Source: CBDCWO01 sp965223405 | GTDB lineage: Bacteria > Bacteroidota > Bacteroidia > Chitinophagales > Saprospiraceae | Direction of reading: 5' to 3' | Assembly: GCA_965223405.1 (NCBI GenBank) | Contig: CBDCWO010000006.1 | Coordinates: 5,952,001 to 6,016,000, forward strand | Length of the DNA stretch: 64,000 nucleotides | Shown here: piece by piece, positions 7,450 through 16,110 of the stretch | Layout of the letters: each line of letters begins with the position of its first letter | Numbering within the stretch: the stretch's first letter is position 1 | Notes under the pieces: generated by a model | Seen by the model: only the letters and a program-made list of their open reading frames with translations | What the model was told of the DNA's origin: nothing | Database searches by the model: none | Made by a program: the position numbers and the translations under genes

Positions 7450-10413
7450 ATGAAAATGATGTATTTGCTCCTGTTTATTTCCACTTTTGGTCTGAACTTG
7501 AGTTGTAATCCTTCACAGGATAGGGATGGTGAATACCATGTACGAGGTGTGGCTAATCCGATTATTTCATTAAACGGTGTTTGGAAGTTTACGATGGAGC
7601 CTTCGGAAAACTTTTGGGAACAAAACGAATCAGGTGATACCTGGCAGGATATTCAGGTGCCCGGAGAATGTCAAATGCAAGGGTTTGCCATCCGACACAA
7701 TCAGGCTTATGCATACAAAAAAGAGTTTAGGGTGCCCACAGATTATCAGGATATGAAAATCATGTTAGATTTTCATGGGGTATACAGTCATGCTAAAGTG
7801 TGGGTCAATGGAAAATATGTAAGAGATCATTATGGAGGATTTACAAAATGGAGCTGCGATATAACTGGATTGGTTAGCATAGACGATATTAATGTGCTCA
7901 CGGTACAAATTGTTGACCGGGTAGATGATATTTCATATGGTAGTGGTTACGCTAAACATCAAATCGGTGGTATCTTGCGTGATGTGGTCTTAAAAGCAGT
8001 TCCACATCAACATTTTAAAAGACTATTTTTCGAGACAGATCTTGACGAACAATATGCAGATGCCAATTTGAAAGTGTTTTACGAATTGACTCAAAACACT
8101 CCGGTCACCGTCCAAATTGATCTCTACAACTCTAATAAAGAGAGGATTGCCGGTATATCCAGATTACTTAATTCACCAACAGGCAACCTTGAAATTCCAG
8201 TGGTTAATCCCCAAAAATGGGATGCCGAGCACCCCAATCTGTACTCGGTTATAACCTCATTGATACATGATCAAAACGAAATATTACGTTTACGAAGCAA
8301 AATTGGATTTCGTGAAGTGGAAGTTAGAGGAAATCAATTGCTAGTCAATGGATATCCGGTAAAATTAAGAGGGGCTAACCGACATGACATACATCCACTT
8401 TTAGGTAGGATGACCACTCCTGAATATGATAAGAAAGATGTCATACTGGCCAAAGAAGCTAACATGAATTTTATCCGCACCTCGCATTACCCGCCATCTG
8501 AAGCCTTTTTAAAATATTGCGATCAATACGGGATCTATGTTGAAGATGAAACCGCTGTTTGTTTTGTTGGCTCCCATCGTACTGAGGCATACAGGGCTTC
8601 AGGTGCCTCACAAAATGACACTACATTTTCGCAGTGCTATTTGTCTCAGCTCCAGGAGATGGTTGACAACCATCGCAATCATCCCAGTGTAATCATGTGG
8701 TCGATAGGTAATGAAAATGTGTATGGAAAAAACTTTGTGGATTCCTATCAATGGGTGAAGGCTAATGACCAATCGAGGCCGGTGATCTATAGTTATCCCG
8801 GACAGGTACCCAAAGATTCATTAATCTTTGATGTTCTCAGCATGCATTATCCGGGATATCAAGGTAATTTGGTTCAATATGGCATCCCAATCAAGGGCTT
8901 TGATTATGAGGAAATGCCGGTTATTTTTGATGAGTGGGCACATGTAGCCTGTTACAATAATTTCGAACTAAAAGCGGATCCTAATGTTCGAAACTTTTGG
9001 GGACAAAGCCTGGACAGTATGTGGACCAAATTGTTTGATACCAAAGGAGGCCTGGGTGGGGCTATTTGGTGTATGCTGGATGAAACTTTCATGTTACCTA
9101 AAGATTTGGATGGATTTAATCAATGGTGGGGAATTTTGGATAAAAATGTGATACCTGCTACCTATGAAGGACCAACTGTTGGATACGGTGAATGGGGTAT
9201 AATTGACACCTGGCGTCGAAAAAAGCCTGAATTTTGGGCTACGAAAAAGGCCTACTCTCCGACTAAAATATATGTGAAATACTTTGAAGATTTTGAACCT
9301 GGAAAACCCCTATCCATACCGGTTCATAATCGGTTTGATCATACCAATTTTTCAGAACTTAAAATCGTTTGGAAATATCATGATCAAAAAGGCGTACTTT
9401 CTCATATTCAATTGGAACCGCATCAAAAAGGCACATTGGAAATTCCCGCTCAAAACTGGATGAGAAATGACAAACTGCATCTTAGTTTTCTAGTTAACGA
9501 TACTACACTAATTGACGAGTATACTATTCAACTTGGAAAACCACACACGAACCTACCTTACTTATCGAAAGAAACCGTTACGGTAGAGGAAAAGCCAGAT
9601 AAAATAATCATCCGTGGGAACAATTATTCAGTAGAATTGAGTAAAAACACCGGACTCTTACAAAACCTGGTTCATTTGGATCAATTGTTGATTAAGGAAG
9701 GACCTTTTGTTAATCTAAAAATACCCGGCAACCAAGTTCAATGGTCCACAATTCAAATGGATGATTACGCCCAAAACTGGCGACTCAGTAGCTACACAAT
9801 TGATACCAAAGCAGGAGTGCCTACCATTATTACCAAAGGATCATATGATAGTATTGAAGCGCAATTTATCATAAAGCTAGATCCTCAGGGATTGGCTTTT
9901 ATTGATTATGAAATCCTCAACATTCCCGAGAACAACTATTTCCAGGAATGCGGTATACGATTTAATTTAGGAGATGATTTTGATAGCATTCGATGGAACC
10001 GGGAGTCCTACTTCTCCGCTTATCCCGAAGGACATCTGGGAAGCCCTGCGGGAAGCGTTCATCTCAATGATGTTCCGCGGATGGAATATAGAAAACATCC
10101 TAATCATCGGTGGGAATCAGACAATGTAAGCTATTACTATTTTGGACTCGACACCTCACTACCTCTGACCAATCTGGTCCGGGCCCAAAAAGAAAATATT
10201 TACTCCTATGCATTGGCTGCTAACAAGGCTAAAATGGAAGTACTATCGGATGGAAAACAAGCATGCCGGTTTGATCGGTTAAATTCAATTAATACCTTAT
10301 TTGTAAATGACATCTGGGATTACAATAGTCTGATGTGGGGAAATTATATGAAAAAGATACCTACTAAAAGTCGACTGTCAGGAAGAATAATCCTGTCTCT
10401 CGGTGAACACTAG
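7450..10413 (+). CDS. GH2 family glycoside hydrolase (beta-galactosidase/beta-glucuronidase type), lipoprotein
   Basis: The frame is open from 7360, but the ATG at 7450 is preferred. It puts a lipoprotein signal (MKMMYLLLF..LSCN) at the start and avoids overlap with the SDR gene, giving 987 residues. Order of domains: jelly-roll sugar-binding domain with LNGVWKF, an immunoglobulin-like domain, and a TIM barrel starting near LRGANRHDIHP. After these come long C-terminal beta domains like those of LacZ-sized members. The acid/base is Glu422 in SIGNENVYG and the nucleophile is Glu495 in VIFDEW. It probably cleaves a terminal beta-galactoside or related unit outside the cytoplasm. It is the third gene of the AraC-linked operon. 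Exact substrate unknown. Confidence 0.9.
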   Translation: MKMMYLLLFISTFGLNLSCNPSQDRDGEYHVRGVANPIISLNGVWKFTMEPSENFWEQNESGDTWQDIQVPGECQMQGFAIRHNQAYAYKKEFRVPTDYQDMKIMLDFHGVYSHAKVWVNGKYVRDHYGGFTKWSCDITGLVSIDDINVLTVQIVDRVDDISYGSGYAKHQIGGILRDVVLKAVPHQHFKRLFFETDLDEQYADANLKVFYELTQNTPVTVQIDLYNSNKERIAGISRLLNSPTGNLEIPVVNPQKWDAEHPNLYSVITSLIHDQNEILRLRSKIGFREVEVRGNQLLVNGYPVKLRGANRHDIHPLLGRMTTPEYDKKDVILAKEANMNFIRTSHYPPSEAFLKYCDQYGIYVEDETAVCFVGSHRTEAYRASGASQNDTTFSQCYLSQLQEMVDNHRNHPSVIMWSIGNENVYGKNFVDSYQWVKANDQSRPVIYSYPGQVPKDSLIFDVLSMHYPGYQGNLVQYGIPIKGFDYEEMPVIFDEWAHVACYNNFELKADPNVRNFWGQSLDSMWTKLFDTKGGLGGAIWCMLDETFMLPKDLDGFNQWWGILDKNVIPATYEGPTVGYGEWGIIDTWRRKKPEFWATKKAYSPTKIYVKYFEDFEPGKPLSIPVHNRFDHTNFSELKIVWKYHDQKGVLSHIQLEPHQKGTLEIPAQNWMRNDKLHLSFLVNDTTLIDEYTIQLGKPHTNLPYLSKETVTVEEKPDKIIIRGNNYSVELSKNTGLLQNLVHLDQLLIKEGPFVNLKIPGNQVQWSTIQMDDYAQNWRLSSYTIDTKAGVPTIITKGSYDSIEAQFIIKLDPQGLAFIDYEILNIPENNYFQECGIRFNLGDDFDSIRWNRESYFSAYPEGHLGSPAGSVHLNDVPRMEYRKHPNHRWESDNVSYYYFGLDTSLPLTNLVRAQKENIYSYALAANKAKMEVLSDGKQACRFDRLNSINTLFVNDIWDYNSLMWGNYMKKIPTKSRLSGRIILSLGEH

Positions 10414-10524
10414 GAATAACGTCATGGATACTACTTCCCTGCTAAATGTTTTGAAGTTTCCAAGGATGAAATTTACAATAAGGAAGCTTCAACAAATAGG
10501 GATGCAACCTCATTTCACCACCGG

Positions 10525-11769
10525 TCATTTTGCACTACGGTAAATTGCCTGAAGTAAATTATCCGGCTCCTTTGTATCATTACCTAACTGCCAAAACATG
10601 ATACCTCCAAGATTCTTATTAAGGGCAAACTTGGTTTTAAGTGCTACCGATATGGTATCATCATAACTAATAAAAATACTATCGACAGAGTTATATAAAT
10701 AGGGAGCCATTGCTGTACTATCCCAATATCTCACAAAGTTAATATCCGTTTCAAAGGAACTTCTGATCTGGCGATATGCACTCCAACCGATATGCGAGCC
10801 GGTATTGGATTGGTAGAGACCGTTATTTTGAGGTGGCACTCCTTTCCAGGCCCTTCCGTAAAACGCAGCACCAACAACCAACTGTTCGGCAGGAACACCT
10901 TCATCAATACAAAAGTCAATGATCTTTTCAACCGATCGAGGCTCAAATTCATATCCGCGCTTTTTCCATTGTTCATTTCTTTTTTCTACATAATTAGCAA
11001 ACGGAGTACCTTCCAGGTCACTCATTTCGATTAAACCCAAAGCGGTATGGTGACCTGTCACCGGTGAAGACCCACTGATCTGATCATAAGTCATCACATT
11101 CATATAGTCTACATATTTCATCACTTCTTGAAGCTCAATGTTCTGATAATAGGGTTTCCATCCAGCAGAAGCAAAGGTGAGTGTCTGCGGTCTTCTCAGG
11201 GTATTCAGGCCCTCTCTTAGCTCCTTCATTAACAAGGTGAAATTCTGTTTATCCTCCGGACGGGCTTTAGTGCCTGCAGCAGGAATCCCCGGATATTCCC
11301 AATCGATATCCAAACCATCCAGATCGTAATTCCTATTAAAATCAATGACGCTTCTGACAAATTGATCCCGGTTTTCCTGGGTTTGGGACATATCGGAAAA
11401 TCCATCCGCCCCCCATCCACCACAGGCTACCATTACTTTTAAGTCCGGATAATGATTTCTTTGTAAAACAAGTTGACGTAGTTTTTCGCCATTTTCAGCA
11501 TTTCTGAATTTCATCTCCCCTTCGATCACTTCAGTAAAGGAAAAGATAATATGGGTAAGCATATCAAGTGGCAACTTTTCAGGCATATATTGCTTCTCGG
11601 GTACATAGTAAGCCATAATTGCAAAAGGCTTTTCCTCAGCTGGCCTTTGAATCCAGGAACATCCCAACATAAAAAACCATGGGAATATCAATCCTATCAA
11701 TTTATTCAGAGTACCCACAGATATTCCATTACAGTTGTCCTCATTATGATCTAATTTATAAATGCTCAT
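10525..11769 (-). CDS. GH18 family chitinase-like hydrolase, lipoprotein
   Basis: A 414-residue protein with the GH18 signature DGLDIDWEYPG. The catalytic glutamate is Glu158 of the DxxDxDxE motif, and VACGGWG and MNVMTYD mark other barrel strands. GH18 enzymes hydrolyse beta-1,4-GlcNAc linkages in chitin or glycoproteins. The N-terminus has a lipobox-like FFMLGC (Cys37) preceded by about 20 hydrophilic residues. That makes the ATG at 11769 slightly too early, and a start nearer the hydrophobic stretch is possible. It stands convergent to the GH2 operon. The presence of a chitinase-type enzyme suggests that some substrate here is amino-sugar containing. Confidence 0.88.
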   Translation of the reverse strand: MSIYKLDHNEDNCNGISVGTLNKLIGLIFPWFFMLGCSWIQRPAEEKPFAIMAYYVPEKQYMPEKLPLDMLTHIIFSFTEVIEGEMKFRNAENGEKLRQLVLQRNHYPDLKVMVACGGWGADGFSDMSQTQENRDQFVRSVIDFNRNYDLDGLDIDWEYPGIPAAGTKARPEDKQNFTLLMKELREGLNTLRRPQTLTFASAGWKPYYQNIELQEVMKYVDYMNVMTYDQISGSSPVTGHHTALGLIEMSDLEGTPFANYVEKRNEQWKKRGYEFEPRSVEKIIDFCIDEGVPAEQLVVGAAFYGRAWKGVPPQNNGLYQSNTGSHIGWSAYRQIRSSFETDINFVRYWDSTAMAPYLYNSVDSIFISYDDTISVALKTKFALNKNLGGIMFWQLGNDTKEPDNLLQAIYRSAK

Positions 11770-11861
11770 ATTATTAGTTTATTAAATATATAAATCAAAA
11801 TAGTGATTAATTCGTTCACATACCTGGATTTTGAAAACTCAAAAATTTTAACCGACACAAC

Positions 11862-12524
11862 TTAATGATCCAACATTTTCTGGACAAATTTCTTTGCAAC
11901 CGGATTGGAGTGTAGTCTGTTTCTAAGCTGTAACTGGCAAATTATATAACCACCCTTACCCAATTTCAATTTAGCTGATGCGCGATATGGGCCTAATTCG
12001 CCTGCCCAACAAATACTTCCTGAGTTTAAAATCGGTATCAAATATCGCATAACCTAACGGATGCAACTTGCCATAATTATTTATACCCGCTTTGGGTAAA
12101 TCAACTTCGACTATTTTATCACGCACGACCAACTGGAATCTTTCTAAAGTCTCCGGTTCAATCGCACCTTGGAATTTTTCAATTGAAGAGAGGCTTTTCC
12201 CTCCGTTCAGTACTACTTGCTGATTTTGATATCCTGAAAATACCACAGGAAAGCTTTCACTTCCGGAATCCTCCTCGGATAACTCCAAAGATGTGGTACG
12301 ATCCTTCTCGTAGATACACCTGATAACTCTGATCCCTTCTCCCCTGCTTTTTCAGTTTTCTGATCTCATCCCTTGCCCTTTCTAGAGGCAAATGGAAAAT
12401 CGATCTTTCCTGTTCCCTCAAGATCATTGCCGTTAGGTGCAAAATTTATCAAAAAAAACTGATCATTGCAAGAAACAAATAGGGCCGACCATATTGCCCA
12501 TGTCAAATAATTCATCATTTTCAT
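11862..12524 (-). pseudogene. Remnant of a beta-helix glycosidase-type lipoprotein gene, frameshifted and internally deleted
   Basis: Reading down from an ATG at 12522-12524 gives a lipoprotein signal (LFVSCN) and then APNGNDLEGTGK...FPFAS, the usual start of right-handed beta-helix enzymes. The frame then ends. A second frame continues with ARDEIRKLKKQ and YQVYLREGSYH. A third frame has LELSEEDSGSESFPVVFSGY and LVVRDKIVEVDL..NYGKLHP. The last part (LGPYRASAKLKLGKGGYI..NPVAKKF) looks like the C-terminal end of a different, GH2-like protein. So at least two small indels plus a large deletion have left about 660 bases of a once larger gene. The three pieces match consecutive parts of one family N-terminus, so this is not random. 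It is not expected to make a working enzyme. Confidence 0.8.
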
Positions 12525-12691
12525 AGGACCAAATAATTCTTCGGTTCAAAAAGCCAAACCATTGATATCGCGACATTGAGGAGATATAAACTTACTCATA
12601 AAAGTCGAACGTCTTCCACTTCTGAACTTAAAAAACTCAACAAATTTTGTCTTCCATTAAATCAATTCGAACAAAGTGCCAGACCGCTATG

Positions 12692-12715
12692 CTTAAGTGT
12701 ATTTTTACACTCAAG
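12692..12715. terminator. Hairpin downstream of the permease gene
   Basis: CTTAAGTGTA and TACACTCAAG face each other across a four-base loop, giving a 10-bp stem with one mismatch. It lies about 20 bases after the stop codon of the minus-strand permease. There is no clear T run on the minus strand, so it may be a 3' end stabiliser rather than a full intrinsic terminator. Confidence 0.4.
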
Positions 12716-12732
12716 GGACATTTTAGATGAGG

Positions 12733-13998
12733 TTATTGGTTCCGGAAATTACTAATATCGCTAAACACACCTTCAATTCCCAAGGCACACATGTAAATAG
12801 CAAAAATCATAATCAATCCGAGCAGGATTACATCTTTAGCTTTATTACAATACGAATTCATCAATTTTTTGCTTGAGGTAAGGATAAATAAGGATGCTAT
12901 GGTGACTGGCAACATTACCGCAATACAGGCCTGAGAAAGCAATAACAGGAATACGGGTTTAAAATTAAGTGCCACACCGGCTACACTGACTACACTAAGC
13001 AGTAGCAGTATAATCCTGTTCCGGGCTGTTTTGGTATTCCGAGGTTCATTTCGAAAATCAATGATTAACCATGGAATTACTAAAAGATTTGGCAAGTGAG
13101 ATGAAATACCTGCTGCCAGAATGCCAAATGTGAATACGGTAAGGGCTGCTTTTCCGGCAATGGGTTCGAGTAGTGGGATCATCTCTGCCACCGTATTCAT
13201 TTTTAAGTCTTGTACATGCAGTGTAGTTGCTGCCGTAATTAGCACAGCAGCACTAATCACAAACATTAATACAACACTTATAAATGCATCGCGTTTTTGA
13301 ATAAAATCATCTTTCATATTCCATCCCGTATCCTTCACGACTTGTGAGCGAATAATCAAAGCAAACACCGAAACCGTTGTGCCTACCATCCCAGCTACTA
13401 TTACCAAAGGGCTGTTATCGCTTCCCTTTGCGCTTTCCGGAATTCGGGGTATAAACCCTGTTCCCAATTCCGCCAGGGATGGGAAGTTTAAACACATCGT
13501 AAGAATAAAAGCGAGCCCCATGATACCCACCAAAACGGCAAGTACTTTTTCGAATAAATCGTAATTTCCAATCCAGAGCAAACCATAGAGCCCTATAGCA
13601 ATGATTAAGGCCCACCAGAGTGAAGAAATTCCATTATCACTAAAGGTTGCTGACCAGACCTGTAAAACGTTGGAAACAATACCAAGTAGACCAATTAATG
13701 CAGCCAAAATCACTATACTTAACGGTATTATTATACCAATAGCAAGAGTTGGATGGATGTGTTGCTTCACTCCTTGTATGAAGCTTTCCCCGGTAACCAT
13801 AGTATACTTACTGAAATGTAATATCAGATACCAGGTAATCAAACAGCTTAGCAAAACCGTCCATAACAAGTCGTAACCAAATAGTGCTCCGGCCTTAGAC
13901 ATCGAAGTTACGCTTCCGGTTCCTACATTATACCCTATTATGAAGATACCCGGCAAAATGCTGGCAATAAAGGTTTTAATTTTGTTTTTCCGTTTCAT
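12733..13998 (-). CDS. Nramp-superfamily (APC fold) permease lacking canonical metal-binding motifs
   Basis: A 421-residue integral inner-membrane protein with about 11 hydrophobic helices. The first helix, with ILPGIFIIGYN and KAGALFGYDLLW, aligns with Nramp helix 1. The DPGN metal motif is replaced by VGTG (about residues 25-28). In the sixth helix the MPH ligand motif is replaced by SVF (in GTTVSVFALI). Known Nramp transporters carry Mn, Fe or related metals through those residues. Without them the substrate is probably something else, or the metal site is different. It is surrounded by sulfatase and glycosidase genes, so uptake of a degradation product is one possibility, but this is inference. 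Start chosen at the ATG after the 138-base spacer. Confidence 0.8.
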   Translation of the reverse strand: MKRKNKIKTFIASILPGIFIIGYNVGTGSVTSMSKAGALFGYDLLWTVLLSCLITWYLILHFSKYTMVTGESFIQGVKQHIHPTLAIGIIIPLSIVILAALIGLLGIVSNVLQVWSATFSDNGISSLWWALIIAIGLYGLLWIGNYDLFEKVLAVLVGIMGLAFILTMCLNFPSLAELGTGFIPRIPESAKGSDNSPLVIVAGMVGTTVSVFALIIRSQVVKDTGWNMKDDFIQKRDAFISVVLMFVISAAVLITAATTLHVQDLKMNTVAEMIPLLEPIAGKAALTVFTFGILAAGISSHLPNLLVIPWLIIDFRNEPRNTKTARNRIILLLLSVVSVAGVALNFKPVFLLLLSQACIAVMLPVTIASLFILTSSKKLMNSYCNKAKDVILLGLIMIFAIYMCALGIEGVFSDISNFRNQ

Positions 13999-14136
13999 TC
14001 GGGAATTATAGGTTCTAGCTGTTACACACTATAGTATTACGAAAGGTGTAAAAATATTTATGAGATCCGAAATATGATTGATCAACATATTCATAATATA
14101 TGAGAGCTATTGAACCTTTCATGAGATATTAAATAG

Positions 14137-15684
14137 TTAATTATAATCTGCTCCAGTCAGGCTATTTAATACCGATTCCTGCCATTTTCGAAGTTGGTTC
14201 TGCATCTCTGCTGTTATCTCTGGTAGTTGATCTGCTAGATTCTTGGTTTCTCCATCATCATTTAACATATCATAGAGCTCCAATTTCTCTTCATTAGGAG
14301 ATTGCCTTCCCACAATCAACTTGTATTGATTGCCCATCATTACGCGATTCCCCCAAAAATCAGTTTCTGAAATGCGCTCATACTTGAAGTTGCAAAAGGT
14401 CCGTGTAAATTTTCCACCCAATTTTTTAACCAATGGGGTGGTTCCATCCTGGAGTGCTGGATCTATATAAGGTTGGGCCAAATTAGCAAAATCTCTGGTC
14501 ACGTTAAAACTCCAAAAAAATAGTGGCTTGGTACGTAATTTTGATGGATCATTAAAGATTGGCACCAAGCTGATGCCATCCAGAGGCCTGTTCGATAAAG
14601 GTTGTCCTGTGATTTCTGCCAGGGTAGGTAATATATCAGAAGTTACTGAAATGGCTGAGGTAGATGCCGGCTTTCGTATTATCACAGGCCATTCCAGGAC
14701 TCCAGGTACTCTTATCCCTCCTTCATACAAATTTCCTTTTTGACCTTTGAGAGTCATTCCGGTGCGCGCTGCACTAGGAGGTGTTCCATTGTCACCACAA
14801 TACCATACTACTGTATTCTCTTTTAAGCCATTTTCTTTTAAGTATGACCTTAATTTGCCAATGGCCCGGTCCATAGCGGTTATCTCAGCATATCGCTCCT
14901 GCAATACATCGCGCAGCGGTCGTTTGACCCTTTCACCGGTTTCATTGGAGGTGAGTCCCACTTCAGTCTGGATCATACTGTCAGGAAGATTCTCATAAAG
15001 TGAAAGATCCTGGGGCAATCCGCTATACGGTTCATGAGGTGAGCCAAACCATACCACTGCCAAAAATGGATTATGTAGTTTGTCTGATCTTTGTATGAAT
15101 CTGATGGTTTCATCAATAATAATTTCAGAACCCTCTCCTTCAATTTTTCGTGGTGGTGCACCATTTCGAGACAATGCTGGATTGAGTTCAAAAAAATTAT
15201 CATGTGACACATATTCATCAAATCCCATCGCTCGCGGGTTGGTAGGAGATTCTTTCTTGACCGGTCCCAGATGCCATTTCCCAAAATGAGCACTGACATA
15301 TCCGGCAGCCCTTAGGACTTGTGCTATACTTATTTCTTCAGGCCGAATCGAATACCCTGGAGTGAACGTACCATAACGATTTGGATGTCTCCCTGTTATA
15401 AAACTACCTCGTGTTGGTGAACAGCTCGGGTGTCCGGCATAAAACCGATCAAACCGCAAACCACTAGCGGCCATTTCATCCAATACAGGAGTTTTAACAA
15501 AGGGATGACCGTTATAACCGACTTCATCCCAACCATGATCATCGCCCATGACCAGAACAATGTTGGGCAGATCAACCTGATCGATTCCTTTGTCCTGGGT
15601 TGGATTCGAACAGGCATATACCATGATAATAAATAATATGGTCAGTCCAATGAGCTCAGGTTTATACTTCATTTCAATTATCAT
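14137..15684 (-). CDS. S1-family sulfatase
   Basis: A 515-residue exported sulfatase. The signal region ends in MVYACS (Cys25), consistent with a lipoprotein. Met5 is a second possible start. The metal site begins GDDHGWDE, and the formylglycine motif is CSPTR from Cys88, followed by GSFITGRH. GKWHLG and YCGDNGT, the second metal loop, are present. The C-terminal part (YKLIVGRQ, ELYDMLNDDGETKNLA) is typical of S1 enzymes. The SPTR variant and the long insertion before the C-terminal domain differ from the other six sulfatases here, pointing to a different sulfate position or sugar. It is followed by the permease on the same strand. Confidence 0.93.
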   Translation of the reverse strand: MIIEMKYKPELIGLTILFIIMVYACSNPTQDKGIDQVDLPNIVLVMGDDHGWDEVGYNGHPFVKTPVLDEMAASGLRFDRFYAGHPSCSPTRGSFITGRHPNRYGTFTPGYSIRPEEISIAQVLRAAGYVSAHFGKWHLGPVKKESPTNPRAMGFDEYVSHDNFFELNPALSRNGAPPRKIEGEGSEIIIDETIRFIQRSDKLHNPFLAVVWFGSPHEPYSGLPQDLSLYENLPDSMIQTEVGLTSNETGERVKRPLRDVLQERYAEITAMDRAIGKLRSYLKENGLKENTVVWYCGDNGTPPSAARTGMTLKGQKGNLYEGGIRVPGVLEWPVIIRKPASTSAISVTSDILPTLAEITGQPLSNRPLDGISLVPIFNDPSKLRTKPLFFWSFNVTRDFANLAQPYIDPALQDGTTPLVKKLGGKFTRTFCNFKYERISETDFWGNRVMMGNQYKLIVGRQSPNEEKLELYDMLNDDGETKNLADQLPEITAEMQNQLRKWQESVLNSLTGADYN

Positions 15685-16110
15685 ATTAAATTATTCATAG
15701 CAATTATTCAAGAATATTAGTCAAGCCATACAAAAGTCAATTCAATTCGGACTATTTCACTAATCCAGGCTTCAGGCATAGTTTGTTACCTTATTGTGTT
15801 TGCTCCATTCTTCATAGTGTACTTTTAGTACTTAACTCGAGTTGCACCGTATCAAATCAAATGATAATCCCTAATACCACAAAAGCAGTAATTATGAAAT
15901 TAAGGCGGTCTCATCCTACCAAAATCCTATTTACCCTACTGGTTGATATAAATATCCGGACCTAGAAGTCGAAGAATATTTACTACTGACCCAACCGTTA
16001 GGCTGCTGGAGTTGTGAATCCTGTTGGTAGAATCAAGGCCATACTTTCAATGTGAAATCTTGTTATAAATCATTTCAATGCCTAGGTGCGGTTTTGAATA
16101 CAACACAGGC
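15685..16110. other. Intergenic, possible faint sulfatase remnant
   Basis: No intact gene. On the minus strand a short frame ending near 15770 reads LKVHYEEWSKHNKV, and a second frame about 60 bases upstream reads GIRDYHLI. Both resemble words from the C-terminal domain of S1 sulfatases (IRKGDYKLI.., ..YEEWAKRVNV), but stops interrupt them. The match is too short to be certain. The rest shows nothing recognisable. Confidence 0.25.
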
